64,000 nucleotides of DNA from Armigeres subalbatus (Eukaryota; Arthropoda; Insecta; Diptera; Culicidae), in contig NC_085139.1 in NCBI RefSeq assembly GCF_024139115.2, forward strand, positions 254,358,067 to 254,422,066. Direction: 5' to 3'. Positions 11,004 to 22,559 of this stretch are shown one piece after another. The position numbers and the translations under genes are program-made. The notes under the pieces are model-generated. The model was not told where the DNA came from, made no database searches, and worked only from the letters and a program-made list of their open reading frames with translations. Position 1 is the first letter of the stretch. Each line of letters opens with the position of its first letter.

Positions 11004-11091
11004 CTATACTGCCGCTAACCGCAAGTCGAGCACATCATTATATTGAGCCCCATATACATATGTGCTCGACTTGCGGTTAGCGGCAGTATAG
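11004..11091. mobile_element. Perfect-hairpin MITE (32-bp arms)
   Basis: Two perfect 32-bp inverted arms (11,004-11,035 and 11,060-11,091), beginning CTATACTGCCGCTAACCGCA, around a 24-base loop. TA at each outer edge suggests a TA target duplication, with the true terminus TACTGCCGC. It lies just outside the Jockey 5' end. The lack of any mismatch suggests recent insertion or maintained pairing. Confidence 0.8.
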
Positions 11092-11553
11092 CTATCGATC
11101 TGTATCGAAGAAATCGAAGGTCCGGTATTGATTTCCTTAAAACCTTTTTTCTCTTGAAATATGGATACAAAAACTTATGTTGCTTCTCAAGCAAAAGATT
11201 CAATTATTCGACTTTTGCAATCAGGGCTCTAATTCACCATAGAAACGGCGTAGTTTTTCGCTAGTATTTGTCAGTATTTTCGGATATCACGGAAAGTTTA
11301 GAGTTACTTGCCCCTTGATCCGTACTGTTCGATTACTAGTAAGTAATTAACAGTGTATTAAGTGCACAAAAGTGAAATTATAGTTCTCTTTGATATCGGT
11401 GCAGTGTAGTAATAGTTAGAGTTCACTAATAATAGGTTCCGTCGGTTCCGTAACATGTATGTTATGCGAACAGGAGCAGTATAGTAAAGAAGAAAAAAGG
11501 CAAATACACGTTAGGTGGCTTCTACACATGAAACTTTTCGTTGCGATACTCAC
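11092..11553. other. AT-rich, possible intron start
   Basis: No gene seen. If the exon call at 11,554-11,757 is right, this is the 5' part of its downstream intron (GTGAGT donor at 11,553-11,548 on the minus strand), which would then run into the transposon-filled DNA to the left. Confidence 0.4.
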
Positions 11554-11757
11554 CATCTTCATCGGATAGAAGACTGACGTCCTGCCGGGATGATGAATTG
11601 ACGCCCATGATGTTTGACGGTGTTTGAAACGATGGTTACAGTATCACAGACACAAAAACACTCACTTGAATAAATTTTGCTTAGACCAACTCCATCACTT
11701 GGATATAACTCATGTAGTAAATTCACTGATCACTATGATTGCAATGATGATATAAGC
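11554..11757 (-). CDS. Candidate host exon with translation start
   Basis: On the minus strand a pyrimidine-rich TTTTATTTACAG acceptor precedes 11,757. After about 149 bases of apparent 5' UTR there is an ATG in good context (ACATCATGGGC, start at 11,608). Eighteen codons plus one base follow (MGVNSSSRQDVSLLSDED) and then a consensus donor G|GTGAGTATC at 11,553. The N-terminus fits an N-myristoylation signal (Gly at 2, Ser at 6). I do not recognise the protein. The next exon should lie further left on the minus strand, but I cannot see it in the transposon-rich DNA. Acceptor, start context and donor together make this the best host-gene signal in the window, but a chance match is possible. 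Confidence 0.45.
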
Positions 11758-14655
11758 CTGTAAATAAAACACAATATTCTTATTAGGTTTATTACAACTG
11801 TTGGAATAGAAAAGAAAAATATTTCAAAAGAAATAATGGTGTAAGTTTTTCTAAGAATTTTCTAAATAAATGCTAGAAATCTTGAACACGTATTTCTGGT
11901 GAGAAGATAAAATATTTCTGGAAACATCCTTGAAAAATTTCTGATATAATCACTGATTGACTCTAAGGAGAAACACAAAATAAAACATTTTTGGCAAACT
12001 AATGAATTAATTCCTAAAAAAAATGAAAATTTTGAATACAATACGAAATTTGTTCTCGCAATTCATTGTCTTATTGTTAGCCTCAAGATATTCTTGAAAT
12101 AGCTGCAAATAACTTTATTCAAAAATCAGTAATATTATCAACACCAATATTAGTTAGTTTTGTCATTCCTGCTATGTGCATTGATGTACGTAATCATGAT
12201 AAAGCGTCATCCTCGACCATTTCTAAAATTGCAACCACAAAACCGCTCCGCCCGATGCTTACGATTAGCTTTATCTCTATAAATAGATCATCTTTCTGAT
12301 CTGAAACCGCAAAACCCACACATTTAAGCTGATTTATGGAGATGGTTTATTTGGAAGACCTCGGTATGGTCCCATCATCGCACGACTCTAAACCTCGAAG
12401 CCACAAAATTAACCCGATTGCCACCCCAAAATCCACCACGGCACCACCGTCAGGAGCGCAACCGAAATGACACACCCAACCATCCATGGGTGCTGGTGGC
12501 CCCGCGACGACAGTGACAGCGACAGGGGCCAAGTGGAACCGCACCTTCGGTTTTATTTTCCCTTCACTTGTTGTCGCTGATATCATTCGGATATGGAACA
12601 CAGCGCCCTTCGTGTAAGGCACTCTACTCTTAAACCCTGACATGTAGTACAAATCCGACTGGATTAAACGAAGCAACATTCGCGTTGTTTTGGCATGTCT
12701 GTCTGGATTGATGGGCCGACGAAAACCATCGACGACACGAGCGTACAAACAAGAGTTTACTCGACGGTGTGGGATGTTGGGGAGCCCTGTCGTGACATCG
12801 TGCGTCGCGCCGTGCTTGTGGATAGATTGCGTAGATAAAACGGAACGGTTCGTTTTCCTGCATTACGTTCGATGGGAGTATTTTTCAGGAATCCGTGTTG
12901 AAAGAGACCCGACTGTTCATTGGAAGTGGTTGTTGGGAATTGTTGCGGATCGACGGGGAAAGGCTTTTTCAACGGAGTGCTTGAGCTTTGGTGTCGCTAT
13001 GACAGTTAGGCGAAATGCACGCATATGAAACGCTTACCCTAATACCCTGGTTCTGATAAAGTGCTTGTTTGCGGGTGCCTCCAGACACGCTACCTACTCG
13101 AGATTTAATGCACGAGATTCTAAGATTATGTTATACTTTTGGTTGATGTTTATACTGAAATGACTGGAGTGAAATCAGGTTCGGAGGTATGATTACTGAA
13201 ATCATGTGATGTTGTATGTAGTTTTAGTACAATTCAGAAGTTAACGTCAGAAGTCAATCGTTCAATCCCATTTCGACGGTTCAGCAACAGCAGCTTTCAG
13301 ACGATTGAGTTACATTCTACTTGAATTTCCAAGAAATCCAAAGAATTATCTTCATGTGAGGAGTGAAAGAATCAGTCGACAACTGTCGAAAACGATGTCT
13401 TCTTCTCTCCATCAACTGACATGTATTAGCATTTATACTTTAATAATTGAAAGCTTTTCTATGCCTGCCAATTGCACGAGTCATGTCTTATGTGACAAGC
13501 ACAATGCATACATTACGTTCAGGGATTCGAGAATGTTTCCCACCCAAAAACATGCTATTCCAGACCGAAAATCGAACTCACCATCTCCGAATTGCCAATG
13601 CTTGCAAGGCGCACTGGATGCCAATATAGATACCTGCTAAATGCAAAGAAACAAACGTTGACCATGAGGTGATCGACTGCATAATGAACAAACTTAGCAT
13701 CGAGTTCACACTGAGAAAGTTAACATAAGATCCGCACCCAACTTGCTACATTGGATGATTGAAATACCAGCAGATAAATTCGAAGATGCTTCGTGGCAGG
13801 AGATCGCACGTTCACCGTTGTACAAAACTGACAATTAACAAAACGCTCGTTAGAACTTTAAACAAACAATGCCCTCAAAAAGGATAGTTTAAATCTGTTT
13901 ATTGCGAATACTTATCGCCAAACCAGCAGATGGAGGCGCATGGTATTGCAATTTTTTATTAACACTGCAAATACCAACCGCTGCAGAAAGCGTGGAACGG
14001 CTATTTTGCTCCGATCTAAGGTGTTTTAGTCCAATTTCCAGTTACAATCTGTAAGATATCAGGACTTTGTAAGCGACAACAGATTGTAAATCCATCCATT
14101 AGCCGCTGAGAACCAGCCGGAATATGCCGTTTCACGTTTTTTGCAACACTTACAAGTCGCAAAATGTTGCTTGCATGTCGTACCACACTGGTTGTATGAA
14201 AGCCATTCGAATTGAAACCATCCAACATTTTATGCCAAATAAAAATTAACATTATGTTTTATCATTATGTGTTTCTAACGGGATTGGGAATTGGATGATT
14301 TGTGCATTTGATAAGATTATGGTCACTGGGGGAAACGAAGTTGGATCACGGCGAAAGTACGCTGGCCAGCTCAATCTGATCTGATAGATAATGACAAGTA
14401 ATGGTGATATATCAAATTTTCGAATTTCGTAATTTAGGATTCAGGCTTTATATAGGGATTTTAATTATCGGTCAGTCCTACACAAAGTATGAGGGATAAT
14501 CGATAAACGAAAGTAATTATTTAAAAATCAACAGATTGAAAGCCGCTAGGGCGAACAAGTATGAAACGATATATTGTGAAAGGGAGACATAGAGACTATC
14601 TATTTAATAACACACAATCCCCTAACGAAAACCACTATGTCAAGTCAAACAAACA
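11758..14655. other. Unassigned DNA, no gene recognised
   Basis: Mostly AT-rich. A more GC-balanced stretch at 12,340-13,020 is open for 112-133 codons on both strands without any recognisable product. 13,815-13,860 weakly resembles the RTE string 'TKLTIYKTL'. 14,016-14,252 has a 78-codon minus-strand frame of unknown nature. If the exon at 11,757 is real, part of this could be an upstream intron or promoter. Confidence 0.5.
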
Positions 14656-15062
14656 AATCTGTTGCAAATTAGAAATTTAGGAATTTAGAAATTCAGGAAT
14701 CTCGGATTTTGGGAAATTAGTAATTTAGGAATTCAGGAGTTTTGGAACACAGGAATTTGGGAGCTTGGTAATAAAGGAATCCCTGAATTTAGAAATTTGA
14801 GAATCTAAGAATTTAGGAATTTGACAATTTAGGAATTCAGGAATCTTAGAACTTGAGAATTTACGATTCTGGAATTTTAGAAATTTGGGAATTTAGGAAT
14901 GTATGCAATTAGGGATTCAGAAATTCATTAATTTATAAATTTGGGAGTTTAGGAATTAGGAACATAGGATTTTGGGAAGTTTTTGATTTAAGAATTTAGG
15001 AATTTGGGAGTTTATGAGTTGAGGAATTTAGAAATTTGGGAATTTAGGAATCCTCATTGAAT
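14656..15062. repeat. Degenerate AATTTAGGAATTT-type simple repeat
   Basis: About 400 bases of loosely periodic motifs such as AATTTAGGAATT and AGGAATTTGGGA, with frequent substitutions and varying spacing. No coding potential. It lies directly left of the BEL/Pao insertion. Confidence 0.85.
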
Positions 15063-15097
15063 ATTTCCTAGAGTTCTTCCAGAAACACTTAAAGAAG

Positions 15098-15948
15098 TGT
15101 TAAAAATAGTTTGAACATTTTATTCAAATTTCATTTTAAAGTTGAACCAACCCAATGTTCGTATCATCAGAATCATATGCCAGGCATAGACCAGATAATA
15201 AATCTATGTTTAGTTTTCAAACCATAAATGTTTCCTTTAGCATATGTTTATGCTAGATAGTTTACCTCCCAGGAAGAGCAAATTCTAGATAGGAAACTGT
15301 TTTCGAATGTTTACTTTAGATATGATCGCTTCTCGAGCGTTGTTCATATGGATAGAATAAACATACTCACGATAGGAATTTTCCATTCATTCGTTTGCAA
15401 GATTGCCTCTTGCATTAAAACTTGTATCCTTTAGGATAACAGATGGCACCACTCATAAGTATTTGCACGATAGGTGTCGCGACGATTAGAAATTGCATTC
15501 TATGTTGGATGCAATTTGAGACTCTTCTAATAAGAATTGCAGGTCCTTTAGCTATGGGCTTTTAGAGGTCAGCACCTAAATTATAAGAGTGCCATCTGTA
15601 TTAGAATTTCACGCAGTAAGAATTTAGAATACCAGTTAGAATTGGTTAAAGGTATAGGTAATGATGATATGAACACTGATTAATATGTATAGGTCGATTT
15701 CCCAAAGATTATGTATATATAGCTTAAGAGGTCCTTTGGAAAATACAGTTCAGTTTTCACTTCCTAATCGACAAGACGTTTGTCATTCCTTTAGTGAACA
15801 ATCCAAGTTGCCTTCGAAGAACTTGATTAAATCTCCAGAAAAGCATAGAACCAAATTGCTGGTAACTAGCACTGGAATTCATTCAATCTTGTTCGGAAAT
15901 TGCAACTCATCCGAAAGATCCGAAAAAGTTTACAAAACGCTTTCAACA
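15098..15948 (+). repeat. 5' LTR of the BEL/Pao element (851 bp)
   Basis: Starts TGTTAAAAATAG, ends TTTCAACA, and is followed at once by TTGGTGTCCTCCAG, the likely primer-binding site. A TATATATA box (15,714-15,721) lies upstream of a TCAGTT initiator-like site (15,750-15,755), giving a plausible transcription start and U3/R boundary. Confidence 0.9.
15714..15755 (+). promoter_or_regulatory. LTR core promoter (TATA + Inr)
   Basis: TATATATA followed about 36 bases later by TCAGTT, which matches the arthropod initiator. The 3' LTR keeps the same arrangement near 19,920-19,960. Activity is inferred from motif placement only. Confidence 0.5.
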
Positions 15949-15956
15949 TTGGTGTC

Positions 15957-16430
15957 CTCCAGAGAGGAAAGTGACTCACGATTTCGCGGATTGTAATCGG
16001 AAAGTGAATTTACTAATTGGCGCCAACGACCAACGAGGAGGAAAGATAGGAAGCCTCAATAGGAATCAGCTCGGGATAATTGGAGCTGATTACACCACAT
16101 CAAAAGGATAGGAACAAATCGAGATTTGCCGCGTAAGTCGTAGCGTCGCATCGGGATCATCGATTAACGTTCCGCCTTAAAGGAATTGGCGCCTACGACC
16201 ACAGAGGAAAGTGACTCACGGTTTCGCGGATTGTAATTCGGAAAATTCCAACGAGGAGCTTTATTGGATCAGTGACGTTGTGTTTAAATGGATCATCGAG
16301 TGACAAAATTATTCTTTCAATGAGGATGTTAGAATAAATTATATCGAAGGATTGGCCGCGTAAGTCGTAGCGTCGCAGAACGGGATCATCGATTGTCATC
16401 AAGTTGTCATCGAACTGTCATCAACCGTTT
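15957..16430 (+). repeat. Tandem duplication in the BEL leader
   Basis: The string GAGGAAAGTGACTCACG..TTTCGCGGATTGTAAT occurs near 15,963 and again near 16,203, and GCCGCGTAAGTCGTAGCGTC occurs near 16,127 and 16,354, each pair followed by a GGGATCATCGATT string. The untranslated leader therefore contains two diverged copies of a ~230-240-base unit between the primer-binding site and gag. Confidence 0.8.
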
Positions 16431-16594
16431 ACTCAGTAAAGGAAAACTGGGTAATTTATGAAATCTGATCGCCTTAGTAAGGCCGGAAAATGATTTCACA
16501 CTGAATTAATTAGGACTCGGACAAACGGATCGGCCGTTACGAGCTAATTCAGTGAAGATTGATTGATGTATCGGAGAAATACAAATCAATAAAA

Positions 16595-18324
16595 ATGTCG
16601 TCAATGAACTACATTATGAATCCACATGGACGGTGCCCACTGTGTACAAGTATGGATAAAAAGATGACATGGTGTCATGCAACAGGTGTATGGCACAGTT
16701 CCATTTATGTTGTGTCGGTATTAGAGATAAACCGAACAAAGGATATCAATGGATATGCGCTAAGTGCAGCGAGATATCTGCATTGGAAAGCAAATTGGCA
16801 GAACTTAATAAAGTTCTGTCTCAACAATTATCATGTGATGTCAAGTCAACGACATCACCGCAAGAAATATCATTCGAAGTAGAGAAGCTACGACTCGAAT
16901 TGATGAATGTCGAAGGATCGACAGATTCTGATGTTATAGAAATATCAGAAAAGTTGGATAAGCTGGTCGTCAACTTAGGCTATTTGGATAAATATAGCTT
17001 CAATCCATTCCGATATTGTAATTCAACCCTACTCGGGTGTTTGATTGAAAAGCTTCCAACGGATTTAAATCAAAAGTCTTGGAAGTTTGTTGCGCAATTT
17101 GCAAGAAATATTCGTCAACCATCTGTAGATTTTGTTCCCACATTGGATGTGTTCAATGCATGGCTCAAGCCACATGCAGAGGAACTGAAGCGAATGAATG
17201 CTTTAAAGCAATATCTCAATCGAAGTTATGAAAATTTAATCGATTGGAATGGAGCAGAAGACGCTCAATGCACTAATGAAATTAGTGAAAATGGTAAAAT
17301 GGATAATGGCAATTCCTGCGTAATTGAAGTTGATCAGAACGAGAAATCCTGTCGCCCTCTTGCCAGATGCAGCATACCAGATCGGTATCTTGCGGAACAT
17401 TTTGAATCAATTAATCATGAGGATCTCGAGCTCAGCAGGGTTGAACCAGGGAAACGGTTTATCGATAGAGATAAGCTTGTTCCGGATCGGGAACAAGAAG
17501 TATCAAGTGAGCTACCAGAAGAACAATCAATTACGGAATCTGAGGATTTAGCTGTTCTTTCCGAACAACTCCAAGAAGGTGAACAACAATTCAGAAATGA
17601 CATCAAATGTACTGCACCCAAGAAGTCAAAGCAGAGTAAAAAGAGAAAGATACTCATCAACAATTGTGAACATTTGATCAAAGAGGAGAAACAAGTAGAT
17701 CCTGTCAAACCAAATTGTGCTATCCCGTCACAGCACAAGAAATATGACGCATATGCAGCGAATAATCTGCAAGAGTTTGGCAACAAGTTCAGCGAAAATG
17801 AAATATCTTCGACTGAAAGTAATACATTAGAAAGCATTAATATTGGAAAGCGAGGTAATAAATTGCGAACTATTAGGGGAGGCCTGAAGTTCAAAAAGTC
17901 CATTGTAAATGGAAGTGATGTATTCAAAATGAAACGAGCTAAGAATGCATTTATATGCCACGGCATAAATATAGCACAGAAAAACTTGTTGATACCTGGA
18001 GCACAAAATCATGGCGCAGAAACTTATGCTCCGAACTATGCTTTCAAATCAAAATATGCTTCTGATCATAATTATGAAATGATTGAACGCGATTTTATGA
18101 TCAATGAAAATTCCATTACGCTGATTTCACGAGTTGTATTCGATAGAGGCAGAGCAGATATTATTGATTATTTGGTACAACAAAGAGAGACAACAAAATT
18201 AAAAGGACAACGGCAAATCATAAGCAGAACAGTTTATGGTTCACAACTAATAAAGTGTGTGAAACGAAAAGCAGTAATGGAAACGAATCTACAGCAATTA
18301 GTGTGCTATTTGTGCTATTCCTGA
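16595..18324 (+). pseudogene. BEL/Pao Gag with N-terminal PHD-type zinc finger
   Basis: The likely start is ATG at 16,595 (MSSMNYIMNPHGRCPLC). The first ~27 codons and the main 551-codon frame (16,669-18,324) are in different frames. An apparent 5-base insertion (ACATG) near 16,665 breaks the finger between CPLC..MDKK and VSCNRCMAQFHLCC...WICAKC. Together these form a C4HC3-like PHD arrangement common at the Gag N-terminus of BEL/Pao elements of insects. The rest is Glu/Lys/Ser-rich with no CCHC knuckle or protease motif that I can see. The frame runs directly into the envelope-like region without pol. Apart from the one frameshift the frame is fully open. Confidence 0.75.
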
Positions 18325-19190
18325 ATAAATTGCAATCATCGGATATTATTATCATGTACGCCAAGGAAAGAAAAAACAGCCATTACAAAGGAGCAAGGAT
18401 TTACAGCTGTAGTAGCCGGAGAAGTGTTACATGTCCTAAAATGCAAACCAGTATATGTGCTACCACGATCAAGCAGTAGGTGCTATCAGGAGATTCCAGC
18501 GAATTATAACAACGAATCAGTGTTTATCGCACCCGTTACCAGAGTGCTCCAAAAAAAAAAAACGGAAATTGACTGCACCCCTTTGCTTCCAGCAAAATTT
18601 ATGTTCGGAGGAAGATGGTATACGACGGATGGAAAATTCCGGGAGACAACTGCTCCGGAAAAGTTATCCACAGAGATAGTGACCAGCTGGACTTATACTT
18701 CATTACCCAACTGAAATCAGGAGTATACGACGAGGACAGTGTCAGGAAGATGAAAAATATGATTTATGAACAAGGAGACCGACGTATCGCATCATCAGTT
18801 ATACATCGGATTCTGACAAACCAGAACCCTAATCATCAAGGATTTCGATTCGACGCTCTGATTGCAGAACACATGGTGGAAGGAATCGTCAGTCAATACT
18901 GGGAGAAGATCTTGTCTTGGTCCCACTGGTTTGGACATCTATCATCGACGGTATTAGGAGCATATCTTTTACTTCGACTCCTGAAGTTCATCATTGACAC
19001 GTTAGTCCACGGACGGATACTTTACGACATCTACGGATTTGGATGGCAACTGATCGCTTCATTGTGGGATTCATTCACCAACTTTCTATCGCATCGGCAT
19101 GCGACCAGCAGGCCAATAACCCAGGATTGTGATGCAGAGCAGCGGACATCGATTACACCAACTACACAATTGAGAAGTAAAGTATTTTAA
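18325..19190 (+). pseudogene. Envelope-like glycoprotein remnant
   Basis: Downstream of gag, the frames 18,424-18,714 and 18,615-19,190 carry conserved-looking cysteines, a WYTTDG segment, and near the C-terminus a hydrophobic membrane-spanning stretch (about 18,945-19,010; core VLGAYLLLRLLKFII) followed by a short tail ending in TAA at 19,188. This resembles the third gene of BEL/Pao elements with env genes, some of which are known to derive from chuvirus-like negative-strand virus glycoproteins. That origin is inference here. The N-terminal part is degraded, a stop lies at 18,322-18,324, and a frameshift lies near 18,712, so the gene is not functional. Confidence 0.55.
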
Positions 19191-19321
19191 TTGAGATAGT
19201 TCTTTCAGATCAGTTAAGAAATGTAGAGAAGGAAGCCCCTTTTGAACCAATTCAACCAACAACAAGAAATTTGAATAACTTTTGAAATGTAAATCTATAA
19301 CTAGATTTACAGGGGCAAGAA

Positions 19322-20154
19322 TGTTAAAAATAGTTTGAACATTTTTATTCAAATTTCATTTTAAGTTGAACCAACCCAATGTTCGTATCATCAGAACCAT
19401 ATGCCAGGCATAGACCAGATAATAAATCTATGTTTAGTTTTCAAACCATAAATGTTTCCTTTAGCATATGTTTATTCTAGATAGTTTACCTCCCAGGAAG
19501 AGCAAATTCTAGATAGGAAACGTTAGATATGATCGCTTCTCGAGCGTTGTTCATATGGATAGAATAAACATACTCACGATTGGAATTTTCCATTCATTCG
19601 TTTGCAAGATTGCCTCTTGCATTAAAATTTGTATCCTTTAAGATAACAGATGGCACCACTCATAAGTATTTGCACGATAGGTGTCGCGACGATTAGAAAT
19701 TGCATTCTATGTTGGATGCAATTTGAGACTCTTCTAATAAGAATTGCAGGTCCTTTAGCTATGGGCTTTTAGAGGTCAACACCTAAATTATAAGAGTGCC
19801 ATCTGTATTAGAATTTCACGCAGTAAGAATTTAGAATACCAGTTAGAATTGGTTAAAGGTATAGGTAATGATGATATGAACACTGATTAATATGTATAGG
19901 TCGATTTCCCAAAGACTATGTATATATAGCTTAAGAGGTACTTTGGAAAATACAGTTCAGTTTTCACTTCCTAATCGACAAGACGTTTGTCATTCCTTAG
20001 TGAACAATCCAAGTTGCCTTAGAAGAACTTGATTAAATCTCCAGAAAAGCATAGAACCAAATTGCTGGTAACTAGCACTGGAATTCATTCAATCTTGTTC
20101 GGAAATTGCAACTCATCCGAAAGATCCGAAAAAATTTACAAAACGCTTGTAACA
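19322..20154 (+). repeat. 3' LTR of the BEL/Pao element (833 bp)
   Basis: Nearly the same sequence as the 5' LTR, ending GTAACA before the AGAAG duplication. It lacks an 11-base block (5' copy near 15,300-15,312) and has scattered substitutions. Confidence 0.9.
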
Positions 20155-20159
20155 AGAAG

Positions 20160-21060
20160 CTTGTTTGGGAATCCAACCTGAAGCCTTCCAGGAATCCATC
20201 GTGGAGTTCCTCCAGGATTCATTTCAGGTGCCGAAGTTCAACATCTTGATTTCCTCCTGAAGTTGCTCCAGGATTTTCTCCTTTAGTTGCTTCAGTTACA
20301 CAAAGAATGTCTTCTGGAGTTCCTCTTCATGTTTCTACAGGAATTCCACCTGGAGTTAGGGACCGACGCACAGGTCAGGATTTGGATTGGCAGCGGCATT
20401 TTCTCCACTTCTAAAACATATCCCGAAGAAATTCCTGAATCAATTTCCGAACAAATTCCTTAACGAATTTGCAAAGAAATCGTTAATGAAATTTACGAAG
20501 GATTTCTCCTAAAGCAATTTTCGAAGGTATTCCTAAAACAATTTCTGTAGATATTCATTAAGGTATTTCCGAAGAAATTTTCAAAGGAATTTTAAAGGAA
20601 TTCTTAAAGGAATTTTCAAAGGAATGTCTAAAAGAATTTCTGAAGAAATTCCTAAAAAAAATCATAAAGTATTTCCAGAAGAAATTTTCACGGAATTCCT
20701 TTTTTGAATTTCCAAAGGAATTTCTGGATATATCTCCGAAGTTATTTTCGGATGATTTTCTGGGGAAATCCATAGATGAAGTTCCAAAAGAGTTTTTGGA
20801 AGAATGTACAAAGATATTCTTGAAGAAATTTAAGAATGTCGGAAATGCTTGAAGAAGTTCTTTTGGAAATTCCGTTAGAAATTCTTGCTGGAAATCATGG
20901 AGGAATTATTGGAATTTTTTTTCGAGGGAATGTAATTTCCGAAGGAATTCCTGAAATAGTTTTCGAAAGAGTCCGGGAGAGAAATTTCCTAAAGATTTAT
21001 GAACGATATTTACGAAAAAAAATGTCAGAAAATTATTCCTAAGCAATTCTTGAGAACATC
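20160..21060. repeat. Degenerate AATTCC/GGAATT repeat block
   Basis: Dense, imperfect repetition of GAAATTCCT and AAGGAATTT motifs, roughly palindromic around GGAATTCC, with no fixed period. Blocks of the same kind occur at 25,440-25,710, 26,040-26,740, 30,640-32,335 and 37,340-37,720. Short open frames inside are by-products. Confidence 0.8.
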
Positions 21061-21279
21061 CGTATTCGATATCGGATATTTTTGAGATTTCATCGATTAT
21101 TTTTCCACACAAACCTGATTGTTATCATTACATTTACACTCAATCCTCTTTTTACGGCAGTTTTTCATACGTCACTTCGTTTTACAGCCTCCTTTTTACG
21201 GCACGTGACGTAAAAGGAATTTGAAACAGACGGCACTCTTAGAAACCCAAAGAACAAAGCAGATGCTTTGTATATTCAT

Positions 21280-21540
21280 CATTTGCCTCCAACAATTGTT
21301 CCGTTCCAGGTAATCCAAGAATTTCCTGGAGTCTACACCTAAGGACCTAAGGTCTACAAGCGTAGCGAAAGAGCTGTTATCGCTTGTAAAACATGGTTTA
21401 TGCCCTATTTGATATATTAAACCAAATTCCGTTCCAGATCATACAAGAATTCCCTGGAATATAGGTCTTGAGGTCTACCCGCGTAACCGATGGGCTGTTA
21501 TCTCTTTAAAATGATTCATGCTCCAAATGATCTATTAAAC
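21280..21540 (+). repeat. Second repeat type, two copies
   Basis: About 130-150-base units with strings GTTCCGTTCCAG, AAGAATTYCCTGGA, GGTCTAC and GCTGTTATC. The same unit recurs in the same orientation at 22,560-22,915. Unlike the main satellite it is not inverted between the two halves of the fold-back element. Confidence 0.65.
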
Positions 21541-22430
21541 CAAACTCAATATATGGCATATGAGTTTCTCTAAGATCTCCAAACCGTCCTGCAGTTTTTA
21601 TCAAATGGTCTGCCGTATCAACCAAGGCTTTCATGGTGTCCCCAGCGGCGGTATCAACCCAATTAGGTCCTCCGAGTATTTTTTCACTTGCGTCTCAAAT
21701 GTAGGCATATGAAATGTTCTAAGATCTCCAAATCGTCCTGGAGTTTGAATCAAATGGTCTGCCGGTTCAACCAAAACTTCCATGATGTCCCCAGCCGCGG
21801 TATCTACTCAATTAGGTCCTCCGAGTATTTTTTCTTTCACTTGCGTCTTAAATCCAGACATATGAGAATTTGCAAGATCTCCACATTGCCCTGGAGTTTG
21901 AATCAAATGTTCTGTCGAATCATCCATCCAAGACTTTCATGATGTCCCCAGTCACGGTAACCACTCAATTATGTTCTCTGGGTATTTGTCGTTCACTTGC
22001 GTCTCAAATGTAGGCAAATGAGATGTTCTAAGATCTACAAATTGTTCTGAAGTTTGAATCAAATGTTCTGCCGAATCAAACAAGGCTTCCATGATGGCTC
22101 CAGTCGCGGTATCATCCCAATTATGTCCTCCGAGTATTTTTCTTTCACTTGCGTCTCAAATCCAGACATGTGAGATGTTCTAAGATCTCCAAATTGTCCA
22201 GGAGTTTGAATCAAATGTTGTACCGGATCAACCATGCCGTGGTATCAGCTCAATTATATTTTCAGCGTATTTGTCTTTCACTTGCGTTTCAATTCCAGCC
22301 ATATGGGTTGTTTTAAGATCTCTTAATTGTCCTGGAGCTTGAATCAAATGGTATGCCGAATCAACCAAGGCCTTCATGATGTCCACAACCGCGGTAACAA
22401 CCCGACCAGCAAAAGTCAGACAAACACCCC
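21540..22430 (-). repeat. 152-bp satellite, left arm (minus orientation)
   Basis: About six tandem copies. Anchor string CAAATGGTCTGCCG near 21,602, 21,750, 21,905, 22,060, 22,215 and 22,345, giving spacing near 150-155. It is the reverse complement of the arm at 22,920-25,110. Confidence 0.85.
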
Positions 22431-22559
22431 AAGGAACATTTTTAGTTTAATAACGATAATGAAAAACACTATTTGCTCTACATGACATCGGTAAAATCAG
22501 CATAAAACTTAAATGTTTGTAGGGATGCTTGTAGCAAATCGATTGTTACTAAATTCGGT

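Larger units (their letters stand above)
15098..20154 (+). mobile_element. BEL/Pao-type LTR retrotransposon lacking pol
   Basis: Two LTRs (15,098-15,948 and 19,322-20,154) in direct orientation, each starting TGTTAAAAATAG and ending AACA, flanked by a perfect 5-bp target duplication AGAAG (15,093-15,097 and 20,155-20,159). The 3.37-kb interior carries a PHD-finger Gag frame and an envelope-like region but no protease, reverse transcriptase, RNase H or integrase. 5-bp duplications and a PHD-type Gag N-terminus fit BEL/Pao. A polypurine stretch (AGGGGCAAGAA) precedes the 3' LTR. The LTRs differ by scattered substitutions and an 11-base block missing from the 3' copy near 19,521, so insertion is moderately old. 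Movement would need pol supplied by another element. Confidence 0.88.

Noticed and set aside
13815..13860. Short similarity to the RTE string around TKLTIYKTL
   Set aside because: Only about 40 bases with stops and no supporting flanks; could be chance.
17415..17966. 183-codon minus-strand frame
   Set aside because: Antisense shadow of the BEL/Pao Gag frame; hydrophobic composition comes from complementing Glu/Lys-rich codons.
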